6,467 nt of DNA, taken from VBKO01 sp036393835. GTDB lineage: Bacteria > Myxococcota > Myxococcia > Myxococcales > 40CM-4-68-19. The notes below the pieces were generated by a model, which worked only from the letters and a program-made list of their open reading frames with translations, searched no databases and was not told the DNA's origin. The translations under genes and the position numbers were made by a program. Location of the stretch: positions 1 to 6,467 of the forward strand of contig DASWGI010000061.1 in the NCBI GenBank assembly GCA_036393835.1. Reading direction: 5' to 3'. Below, one piece after another: positions 1 to 6,467 of the stretch (position 1 is its first letter; the number at the start of each line of letters is the position of its first letter).

Positions 1-1
1 G

Positions 2-376
2 GCGGCGATCATCACCCGCGGCCTGGCCGAGCTGGTCCGGCTCGCCGTGAAGAAGGGCGCGAACCCGATCACGCTCTCGGGGCTGGCCGGCATGGGCGAC
101 CTGGTGCTCACCTGCACCGGCGACCTCTCCCGCAACCGCACGGTCGGCCTGGGCCTGGGCCGCGGGCAGACGCTGCAGGAAGTGCTGGCCGGGATGACCC
201 AGGTGGCGGAGGGCGTTCGCACGGCGAAGAGCGCCCACGACCTCGCGGGCAAGCTGCAGGTGGAGATCCCCCTCCACCACGCCGTCTACTGCATCCTCTA
301 CGAAGGCCTGCCGGTCCGCCAGGCGATGTCCCAGCTCCTCTCCCGCGAGCTGAAATCCGAATTCTCCCTCCACTGA
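2..376 (+). CDS. gpsA: NAD(P)+-dependent glycerol-3-phosphate dehydrogenase, C-terminal part (5' end outside window)
   Basis: The frame is open from the first complete codon at base 2 to TGA at 374-376 and gives the last 124 residues of the protein. Seen: the C-terminal helical domain of GpsA, with GLAGMGDLVLTCT at fragment residues 27-39, then the family-typical SRNR at 43-46. After this come EGVRTA (70-75) and the closing VYCILYEGLPVRQAM...LLSRELKSEF. Known for the family: this cytoplasmic enzyme reduces dihydroxyacetone phosphate to sn-glycerol 3-phosphate, the backbone precursor of phospholipids. The SRNR arginines lie in the region that contacts cofactor and substrate. The N-terminal Rossmann domain with its GxGxxG motif and the catalytic lysine lie upstream of the window. 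The gene converges on the minus-strand membrane-protein gene, with a large inverted repeat between them. No frameshift or missing motif is seen in the visible part. An internal GTG at 47 is not the real start, because conserved sequence continues upstream of it. Confidence 0.95.
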   Translation, partial: AAIITRGLAELVRLAVKKGANPITLSGLAGMGDLVLTCTGDLSRNRTVGLGLGRGQTLQEVLAGMTQVAEGVRTAKSAHDLAGKLQVEIPLHHAVYCILYEGLPVRQAMSQLLSRELKSEFSLH

Positions 377-401
377 CCGACGCGATCGAGACTAGAGGAT
401 C

Positions 402-478
402 AACGCGGAGGCGCGGAAACGCGGAGTTTCTTCGCTTTGAAAAACCGGCAATTCTCCGCGTCTCCGCGCCTCCGCGTT
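402..478. repeat. Composite inverted repeat, 25-nt arms, between convergent genes
   Basis: The left arm (402-426) and right arm (454-478) are reverse complements over 25 nt with one mismatch. They are separated by a 27-nt loop (427-453) that is much richer in A+T than its surroundings. Each arm is itself about three degenerate copies of an 8-base unit: ACGCGGAG, GCGCGGAA, ACGCGGAG on the left. Transcribed from either side it would form a very stable hairpin, so it could end transcription of gpsA and of the opposing membrane-protein gene. No clear T-run follows either arm, so it is not a textbook intrinsic terminator. The alternative is a REP-like or dispersed intergenic repeat. The rest of 377-510 shows no gene. 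Confidence 0.85.
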
Positions 479-510
479 CAGCTCTTAGTCATCTCCAACA
501 GGCGGTCTTG

Positions 511-1479
511 CTACACGGCCGGAAGGTGGAGTTGCGGGGAGGGGAGTTGGGGGTGCTGGGTGGGGTCGGCGGCCTCGAGGTGGCCGAGGAGGTGGGACGA
601 GGCGACCAGGATGATCGGGCGGAAGAGGAGGTTCAAGATCGGGGCGGCGAGCAGCGTCGCGGTGCTGAGCGCGAACCCGAGCGCGATGGAGGGGTTCGCT
701 TCCATCAGCGCGATCTCGCCCCGCCAGGGCAGCGACAGCCGATCGCACAGGCGGGCGAAGGCGCGTAGCGGACCGCCGATCACCGGAAGCCGGTCGGCGT
801 GCCGGAACCAGCGCACGAACCACGGCGGGGGTGCCTGCTGGTCGGTGGCCTCGGCGCTGCGGATGGTCTCGCCCGGCAGCAGCACGCGCGCGTCGTCGAA
901 CGCATCCACCACCACCCAGTGCACGCCCCACCCCAGGATCACCGCGTTGGAGATCAGGATGCCCAGGCCGGGGAGGATCTTCCAGATCACCGCGAAGGGG
1001 ATCACTCCGATCGCCACCACGATGGCCTGCTGGATGGCGCGCTTGAGGGACACCCCGATCGAGTACTCGCGCGGCCCGCAGGGGCCGAACCCGAGCTGCC
1101 ACCGGACCCTGGCCGCCAGCCGCGCGTAGTGCTTGGCGAACACGATGGACGGCACCGGCGCCAGCACCGCGAACGTCTTGTAGAAGGACTTCACCCAGTC
1201 CCACCAGCCGGTGCCGTCGTGCGAGAGCGCCGCCACCACCGCGCAGAACGCGGCCAGCCACGCGGCCGGGACCAGCGCCTCGCGCAGCAGCTCGGGGTCG
1301 GAGATCAGCACGCGCAAGCCCAGCAGGGGCTGCGCCATCCCGTACACCACCCGGTCAGGCGCCTGCTCACGCGGCGGCGGAGCCTGCTTGCGCGAAGCGA
1401 ACGACCGCAGGCGCGACAGGGCCGCGCGCCAGACCGTCCGCGGGGCCAGAAGACCCGTGCCGGTCAGGGTGGCGGACAT
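511..1479 (-). CDS. Polytopic membrane protein of unknown function, weakly EI24/CysZ-like
   Basis: From ATG at 1479 this is 322 residues ending in TAG (511-513). Seen: a basic N-terminal stretch (about 1-45), then hydrophobic segments near 68-85, 97-112, 148-168, 171-193 and 265-292. Between the last two is a cytoplasm-like, Arg- and Trp-rich loop with a PPPWFVRWFRH stretch. A Pro/His-rich tail closes the protein. The opening of the membrane region (LLGLRVLISDPELLREALVPAAWL) and the VVDAFDDARVLLPGE stretch after a transmembrane helix recall the EI24/CysZ group of inner-membrane proteins. The match is impressionistic, and no catalytic motif is visible. The start is uncertain. ATG at 1563 would add 28 Pro/Arg-rich residues, and ATG at 1338 would begin just before the first conserved-looking segment. 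None has a strong Shine-Dalgarno site. The frame stays open to 1722, but that part overlaps livF and is not credible coding. The gene follows livF on the same strand after a hairpin, so it may be read through from the liv operon or be independent. A role in transport is not shown. Confidence 0.65.
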   Translation of the reverse strand: MSATLTGTGLLAPRTVWRAALSRLRSFASRKQAPPPREQAPDRVVYGMAQPLLGLRVLISDPELLREALVPAAWLAAFCAVVAALSHDGTGWWDWVKSFYKTFAVLAPVPSIVFAKHYARLAARVRWQLGFGPCGPREYSIGVSLKRAIQQAIVVAIGVIPFAVIWKILPGLGILISNAVILGWGVHWVVVDAFDDARVLLPGETIRSAEATDQQAPPPWFVRWFRHADRLPVIGGPLRAFARLCDRLSLPWRGEIALMEANPSIALGFALSTATLLAAPILNLLFRPIILVASSHLLGHLEAADPTQHPQLPSPQLHLPAV

Positions 1480-1579
1480 GCGGTTCCAGTACGTCTGGAC
1501 GCCCGTCTTTATCGCAGGCTCGCGCGGCGGTGGCGCAAGCCGGTCCCGCGACGGATGCCCCATCTGCTGAGCATCCCGG

Positions 1580-1608
1580 GCGGCGCCGCGAGTGTCAACC
1601 GGCGCCGC
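1580..1608 (-). terminator. GC-rich hairpin after livF (possible weak terminator or 3' stabilising stem)
   Basis: Bases 1580-1588 (GCGGCGCCG) pair perfectly with 1600-1608 (CGGCGCCGC), giving a 9-bp stem with an 11-nt loop. The stem starts 2 nt beyond the livF stop codon (TAG, 1612-1610 on the minus strand). No T-run follows on the minus strand, so rho-independent termination is doubtful. It could instead protect the 3' end of the liv mRNA or lower read-through into the membrane-protein gene. The half-sites also form a 9-nt direct repeat (GGCGCCGCG at 1582 and 1601) because GGCGCC is itself palindromic. Confidence 0.4.
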
Positions 1609-1609
1609 G

Positions 1610-2322
<713 letters not shown>

Positions 2323-2326
<4 letters not shown>

Positions 2327-4149
2327 TGGTGCACCCGCCCGGCCGCGATCTGTCCGGCGTGCTCGCGCGCGTACTTCTCGCCCAGGTAGGCCTCGATCAC
2401 GCGCGGGTTGGTCTGGATCTCGCGCGGGAGTCCCTGCGCGATGGTGACCCCGTGGTCCAGCACCAGGATCCGTTCCGAGACGCCCATCACCAGCTTCATG
2501 TCGTGCTCGATGAGCACGACGGCCACGCCGAAGCGGTCGCGGATGTCGCGGATGAGCTGCATCAGCTCGGACTTCTCCTTCTGGTTGGTGCCGGCGGCGG
2601 GCTCGTCGAGCAGGAGCGCCTTGGGGTCGGTGGCGAGCGCGCGCGCGATCTCCAGGCGGCGCTGCTCGCCGTAGGGCAGGTTCTTCGCCAGGTCATCCCG
2701 CCGGTGGAGCAGGCCCATCACCGCCAGCAGCTCCTCGGAGCGCTGGGTGATCCACTTCTCCTCGACCTCCGCCAGTTCGCCCTTGCGCACCGAGGCGGCC
2801 ATCGACTCGCGGGTCAGGTGGTGGCAGCCGAGGCGCACGTTGTCGAACGCGGTCAGCTCGCGGAAGAGGCGGCTGTTCTGGAAAGTGCGCGCCAGCCCGA
2901 GGTGCGCGATGTCGTGCGGCGCCAGCCCGCGCGTGTCCCGGCCGCGCACCAGGATGCTGCCCTCGGTGGGCGGGTAGACGCCGGTGAGCAGGTTGAACAC
3001 GGTGGTCTTGCCCGCGCCATTGGGGCCGATCAGCGCGACCAGCTCGCGGGGCTTCACCGTCAGCGAGAAGTCGCAGACGGCGGTGAGTCCGCCGAAGCGG
3101 ATGGTCGCGTGGCGCACGTCGATCAGCGCCTCGGAGAGCTCCGGCGTCTTGGCCGGCGGCGGCCCGCCCTTGCCGCGGCGCCAGGGCAAGAGGTCCCAGA
3201 TCTCGCGGGTCCCCAGCAGGCCGCGCGGACGCACCAGCATCAGGACCACCAGCGCGATCGAGTAGATGACCATGCGCAGGTTCGCGAGGGCGCGCAGGTA
3301 CTCGGGGAGGAGCGTCAGCACCGCGGCGGCGATGGTCGATCCGGTGATGGATCCCATCCCGCCCAGCACCACCATGGCGACGACCTCGAACGAGCGGACG
3401 AAGGTGAAGCTCTGCGGCGAGAGGTTTCCTTCGAAGGATCCGGAGAGCGCGCCGGCCACGCCCGCCATGCCCGCGCTGATCACGAACGCGCGCACCTTGT
3501 AACCGGTGGTGTCGACGCCCATCGCCTCCGCGGCGACCTCGTCCTCGCGCACGGAGAGGAAGGCGCGGCCGTGCGTGGAGTCGCGCAGCCGCTTGGTGAT
3601 CAGGATGGTCGCGATGGCGGCCGTCCAGATCCAGGTGAAGTCCGCGTACCGCGGGATCGGCGAGAGGCCGATGGCGCGCCCGAAGAGCGGCGTGTTCTCG
3701 ATGATGACGCGGATGATCTCGCCGAATCCGAGGGTGACGATGGCGAGGTAGTCGCCGCGGAGCCGCAGCGACGGCTTGCCCACCAGCCAGCCGGCGAGCG
3801 CCGCCGCGCCAGCGCCCGCCGCGATCGACGCGATGAAGAAGAGGCGGTACGGGTCCTGCGCCGGCCCGCGCAGGAGCAGCACGGCGGAGACGTACCCGCC
3901 CACGGCCATGAAGCCGGCGTGGCCGATGGAGAACTGGCCGGTGAGGCCGTTCACCAGGTTGAGCGAGACCGCCAGGATGATGGCGATGCCGATGTGGTTG
4001 ATGTTCTGGAACGCGTATTCCCAGTCGGGCTGCTCGGCCCAGAAATGCTGCACCAGCCAGAGGACCGGGATCGCCGCGACGAAGGGCAGCCAGCTGAGCA
4101 ACGCACGTCGGGCCTGCGTCAGCGCGGACCCGCCGAAGAGGCCCGCCAT
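2323..4149 (-). CDS. livM-livG: Fused branched-chain amino-acid ABC permease/ATPase (LivM-LivG)
   Basis: One unbroken 608-codon frame holds two proteins that are separate in E. coli. Residues about 1-320 are LivM: several transmembrane helices, the conserved LNLVNGLTGQFSIGHAGF (63-80), and the ATPase-contacting loop SVREDEVAAEAMGVD (199-213). It ends at RPRGLLG (307-313). A Pro/Gly/Lys linker (about 320-340) leads into LivG: Walker A GPNGAGKTT 375-383, the LivG-type ARTFQNSRLFRELTAFDNV (420-438), LPYGEQRRLEIARAL signature 491-505, Walker B ALLLDEPAAG 511-520 and switch His549 in LIEHDMKLVM. The YGEQ signature in place of SGGQ is usual for LivG. Role: inner-membrane permease subunit tethered to one of the two ATPases. 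ATG directly follows the livH stop (TAGATG). A Shine-Dalgarno GGAGAAGG (4162-4155) lies 5 nt upstream inside livH, so coupled translation is likely. All motifs of both halves are intact, so it should work as a fusion. Confidence 0.95.
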
Positions 4150-5049
4150 CTAGACCTTCTCCGCTTCCCCGCGCCCGAGCAGGCCGGTGGGCCGCACCAG
4201 GAGCACGAGGATGAGGATGCCGAACGCCACCGCGTCGCGCCACGAGGAGCTCAGGTACCCGGAGACGATCTGCTCCGCGAGCCCAAGCACGAGCCCGCCG
4301 AGCATCGCGCCGGGCACGTTGCCGATGCCGCCCAGCACGGCGGCGACGAACGCCTTGAGGCCCGGCATGAGCCCCATCAAGGGCTGCACGCTGGGGTACT
4401 TGCTCGCGTAGAGGATGCCCGCGACCGCGGCGAGCACCGAGCCGAGGACGAAGGTGAAGGAGATCACCAGGTCGATGTTGACGCCCATCAGGGACGCGAC
4501 GGTCGAATTGTAGGAGACGGCGCGCATCGCCGTGCCCATCCGGGTGTGGAACACGATCCGCTGCAGCAGGAACATCAGCACCACGGAAACGACCACGGTC
4601 ACGACGTCCACGTAGCCGAGCGAGACCGGCCCGACGTGCAACCCGGGGTGGCGCGGCAGCACGGTGAAGACGCGCGGGTTGGGCCCGAAGACGTACTGGC
4701 CGCCGTACTCGAGGAAGAAGCTCACCCCGATGGCGGTGATCAGCGAATTCAGCCGCGGCGAGTTGCGCAGCGGCCGGTAGGCGGCCCGCTCGATGACGAA
4801 GCCCAGGATCGCGCACGCCAGCATGGACGCCAGGGTGACGAGCAGCGCGCCGGGGATGCTCGGGTCCCGGGACTCGCCCGTCCACCGCGCGACGTACCAA
4901 CCCACCATCGCGCCGATCATGAAGACGTCGCCGTGCGCGAAGTTGATCAGCTTCAACACGCCGTACACCATCGTGTAGCCGAGCGCGATGAGCGCGTAGA
5001 TCGCGCCCACGCTGATGCCGTTGATGATGTGCTGGAAGAACTCCGCCAA
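4150..5049 (-). CDS. livH: Branched-chain amino-acid ABC transporter permease LivH
   Basis: This 299-residue integral membrane protein has LivH hallmarks. NGISVGAIYALIALGYTMVYG spans 10-30 and is followed by LINFAHGDVFMIGA (34-47), the most conserved part of the family. Further on are IERAAYRPLRNSPRL (86-100), the cytoplasmic coupling loop AVSYNSTVASLMGVNID (177-193), FVAAVLGGIGNVPGAMLGG (234-252) and terminal RPTGLLGRG. Known: LivH forms the membrane channel with LivM, and the coupling loops dock onto the ATPases. The start is TTG (5049-5047). I prefer it because the protein then begins MAEFFQHIINGISVG, matching the family start. A good Shine-Dalgarno site, GGAAGG (5063-5058), also lies 8 nt upstream. 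It follows the binding-protein gene by 19 nt and abuts livMG with no gap, as expected for one operon. Confidence 0.95.
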   Translation of the reverse strand: MAEFFQHIINGISVGAIYALIALGYTMVYGVLKLINFAHGDVFMIGAMVGWYVARWTGESRDPSIPGALLVTLASMLACAILGFVIERAAYRPLRNSPRLNSLITAIGVSFFLEYGGQYVFGPNPRVFTVLPRHPGLHVGPVSLGYVDVVTVVVSVVLMFLLQRIVFHTRMGTAMRAVSYNSTVASLMGVNIDLVISFTFVLGSVLAAVAGILYASKYPSVQPLMGLMPGLKAFVAAVLGGIGNVPGAMLGGLVLGLAEQIVSGYLSSSWRDAVAFGILILVLLVRPTGLLGRGEAEKV

Positions 5050-5068
5050 GCCGAGCGCCTTCCGACCG

Positions 5069-6277
5069 CTACTTCTTCGCCGCGGCGTCGCCGCCGGAGC
5101 CGCTCTCGGGCTGCATCCCCTCGGGGTAGACCTTGGTCACGAACTCGTACTTGCCGCCCTTGGCCACCTTCAGCACCACCGCGGGCTTGAGCGGATTGCG
5201 GTTCTGGTCGAGCGTGATGTTGCCGGTCACGCCGGCGTAGTCCTTGGTGGCCGCCAGCGCGTCGCGGATCGACGGCCCGGTCAGGTCCTTGGCCCGCTTC
5301 ATCGCGTCGACCAGCATCCCGGCCGCGTCGTACGCCTGCGCCGCCAGCGAGTCGGGGACCTGGCCGCCATAGGCTTTCTTGTACTTGGCGACGAACTCCT
5401 GGATGCGCGGGCTGGGGTCGTCGGGCGAGTAGTGGTTGGAGAAGTAGCTCCCCACGATCGCGTCGCCGCCGATCTCGTACAGCTTCTCGCTGTCCCACCC
5501 GTCGCCGCCCAGGAGCGGGACGGTGATGCCCGCCTCGCGCGCCTGGCGCGCGATGAGTCCTACGTCGGTGTAGTACCCGGGCACGTAGAGCGCCTGTGGA
5601 CCGGCTGCCTTGATGTTGGTGAGCTGCGCCTTGAAGTCCACGTCGCCGTTCGAGTAGCTCTCCTGCGCGATGATCTGCCCGCCGGTCTTGGTGAAAGCGT
5701 CGATGAAGTTCTTCGCCAGCCCGACCGAGTAGTCGTTGCGCACGTCCTTGAGGATCGCGACCTTCTTCACCTTCAGGTTGTCGTGCGCGAAGGTGGCGCC
5801 CACGTAGCCCTGGAACGGGTCGATGAAGCAGGCGCGGAAGATGTAGTCGCCCTTCTCGGTGACGGCGGGGTTGGTGGAGGAGGGCGTCACCATCGGCACC
5901 TTGGCCTGCTGCGCCTTGGGGGCCATGAACATCGAGCGGGTCGAGGCGACCTCGCCGAGCAGCGCGACGACGTGCTCGCTGGCGATCAGGCGCGTCGCGG
6001 CGGTGGCCGCCTCCTCGGGACGGCCCTGGTCGTCGAGCACCTTGACCTCGAGTCGCCTCCCCTTCACTCCGCCCTTGGCGTTGAACTCGTCGATGGCGAG
6101 CTGGATCCCGTTCGCGCTGGAGAGGCCGAAGGTGGCTTCGGTGCCGGTCATGCTCCCGACCTCGCCGATCACGATGGGGCCGGTCGCGTTGGGGCTCATC
6201 ATTCCGCTGCCCTGGTCCTGCTTCTTGCAGGCCGCGAGGGCGGCGAGGGCGAGGAGGCTCGGCAAAATCCTGCGCAT
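5069..6277 (-). CDS. livK: Branched-chain amino-acid ABC transporter substrate-binding lipoprotein (LivK/LivJ-like)
   Basis: This 402-residue protein is a type-1 periplasmic binding protein of the Peripla_BP_6 kind. Seen: a signal peptide with basic MRR, a hydrophobic core and the lipobox LAAC (14-17), predicting lipidation of Cys17. A short flexible region precedes the mature domain, which starts near PIVIGEVGSMTGTEATFG (34-51). Family landmarks follow: GIQLAIDEFNAKGGVKGRRL (57-76), VVALLGEVASTRSM (103-116), PMVTPSSTNPAVT (128-140), GYYTDVGLIARQAREAGI (234-251), LLGGDGWDS (255-263) and QAYDAAGMLVDAM (314-326). The Ser/Thr residues near 112-115 and 133-135 occupy the region that binds the ligand amino and carboxyl groups in LivJ. 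A Gly/Ser/Ala/Lys tail (about 388-402) looks disordered. The ligand cannot be fixed from sequence: Leu/Ile/Val is likely, but relatives bind amides, urea or aromatic acids. ATG at 6277 has AGAGGA (6289-6284) 6 nt upstream. It is the first gene of the operon, as is common for the component needed in excess. Confidence 0.93.
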   Translation of the reverse strand: MRRILPSLLALAALAACKKQDQGSGMMSPNATGPIVIGEVGSMTGTEATFGLSSANGIQLAIDEFNAKGGVKGRRLEVKVLDDQGRPEEAATAATRLIASEHVVALLGEVASTRSMFMAPKAQQAKVPMVTPSSTNPAVTEKGDYIFRACFIDPFQGYVGATFAHDNLKVKKVAILKDVRNDYSVGLAKNFIDAFTKTGGQIIAQESYSNGDVDFKAQLTNIKAAGPQALYVPGYYTDVGLIARQAREAGITVPLLGGDGWDSEKLYEIGGDAIVGSYFSNHYSPDDPSPRIQEFVAKYKKAYGGQVPDSLAAQAYDAAGMLVDAMKRAKDLTGPSIRDALAATKDYAGVTGNITLDQNRNPLKPAVVLKVAKGGKYEFVTKVYPEGMQPESGSGGDAAAKK

Positions 6278-6313
6278 GGCGGATCCTCTGGCGTCGATTG
6301 GGAAAAGCGGCCC

Positions 6314-6342
6314 TGCTTAGCACTCCGGGAGGGCGCGATCAA
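6314..6342 (-). promoter_or_regulatory. Possible sigma70-type promoter of the liv operon
   Basis: On the minus strand TTGATC (6342-6337, four of six consensus bases) is followed after 17 nt by TAAGCA (6319-6314). TAAGCA is a poor -10 hexamer (TA only) but is preceded by TG one base upstream, as in an extended -10 element. Transcription would begin near 6307 and leave a leader of about 30 nt before the livK ATG. The same bases include a small inverted repeat, TGCTTAGCA (6314-6322). This is the best candidate in the 88-nt divergent gap, but chance matches of this quality are common. I see no convincing promoter for the plus-strand gene in the same gap. Confidence 0.25.
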
Positions 6343-6365
6343 CCTCGCCGCGCCCCCGGGCCTGC

Positions 6366-6467
6366 ATGGTACAGTGGGTCACCTTGCCCGCGCCGCGGAT
6401 CCTCGTCGTCGACGACAACCCGGAGCTCCTCACCCTGCTTTCCTCGTCCTTCGAGGACGCCGGATAC
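6366..6467 (+). CDS. Response regulator receiver domain, N-terminal fragment (3' end outside window)
   Basis: The frame from ATG at 6366 runs open to the window edge, giving 34 residues that begin MVQWVTLPAPRILVVDDNPE. RILVVDDNPELLTLLSSSFEDAGY is the start of a CheY-like receiver domain: the first beta strand, then the paired acidic residues (Asp16, Asp17) that hold Mg2+ near the phospho-acceptor, then helix 1 ending in the typical AGY. The phospho-acceptor Asp and any output domain lie beyond the window, so it could be a DNA-binding regulator, a single-domain CheY-like protein or part of a hybrid kinase. The start is uncertain: there is no clear ribosome site before 6366, and an in-frame TTG at 6384 would give a start closer to the usual distance from the first strand. 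It is divergent from the liv operon with a short gap. Control of liv by this regulator is possible but not shown. Confidence 0.85.
   Translation, partial: MVQWVTLPAPRILVVDDNPELLTLLSSSFEDAGY

Noticed and set aside
2491..2760. LivG signature YGEQ and LivF switch Gln in place of His as possible inactivating changes
   Set aside because: Both are the usual forms in the LivG and LivF subfamilies (E. coli LivF also has VEQN), so they do not indicate loss of function.
2693..4900. Minus-strand 735-codon frame overlapping livMG and livH in another register
   Set aside because: It is an Arg/Ala/Pro/Gly-rich shadow of the real genes with no domain. It crosses the livH/livMG boundary, which a real gene would not do.
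2329..5190. Very long plus-strand open frame (953 codons) antisense to livMG and livH
   Set aside because: Its translation is a low-complexity Arg/His/Gln/Asp/Glu/Ala mix with no recognisable domain. Opposite-strand frames stay open in GC-rich genes because TTA, CTA and TCA are rare in the sense strand. The minus-strand proteins here are unambiguous.
4953..6323. Minus-strand 456-codon frame overlapping the binding-protein gene
   Set aside because: Composition is Arg/Gly/Ala/Pro-rich and unlike any protein family. The binding protein in the neighbouring frame has a signal peptide and family motifs throughout.

Overview
The window is about 6.5 kb of chromosome from a high-G+C bacterium (roughly two-thirds G+C by eye, codon third positions mostly G or C). 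The binding protein with an N-terminal lipobox, the Shine-Dalgarno sites and the short intergenic gaps all read as normal bacterial chromosome. The protein styles (Ala/Arg/Pro-rich GpsA, membrane protein and Liv proteins) would suit a Myxococcota/Deltaproteobacteria-like or similar high-GC Gram-negative organism, but nothing here fixes the taxon.

Layout. (1) 2-376, plus strand: the 3' end of gpsA, NAD(P)+-dependent glycerol-3-phosphate dehydrogenase. (2) 377-510: an intergenic gap between two converging genes. It holds a near-perfect 25-bp inverted repeat whose arms are built from a degenerate 8-base unit. (3) 511-1479, minus strand: a polytopic membrane protein, weakly EI24/CysZ-like, function unknown. 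(4) 1580-1608: a GC-rich hairpin just after the livF stop. (5) 1610-6277, minus strand: a complete branched-chain (hydrophobic) amino-acid ABC transporter operon, transcribed in the order livK-like binding lipoprotein, livH, a fused livM-livG, livF. The gaps are 19 nt, 0 nt and a 4-nt overlap. (6) 6278-6365: a short divergent intergenic region with a possible promoter for the liv operon. (7) 6366-6467, plus strand: the first 34 codons of a response-regulator receiver domain, cut by the window edge.

How it works together. The lipoprotein captures the amino acid outside the inner membrane and delivers it to the LivH/LivM permease pair. LivG (covalently attached to LivM) and LivF are the two ATPases that power import. 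All five HAAT-family functions are present in four polypeptides. Start codons vary (ATG, TTG, ATG, GTG), and the close packing points to translational coupling.

Novelty. This is mostly an ordinary metabolic and transport region and I do not see a previously undescribed system. The points most worth a second look are the composite inverted repeat at 402-478, the LivM-LivG fusion, and the unidentified membrane protein at the end of the operon.
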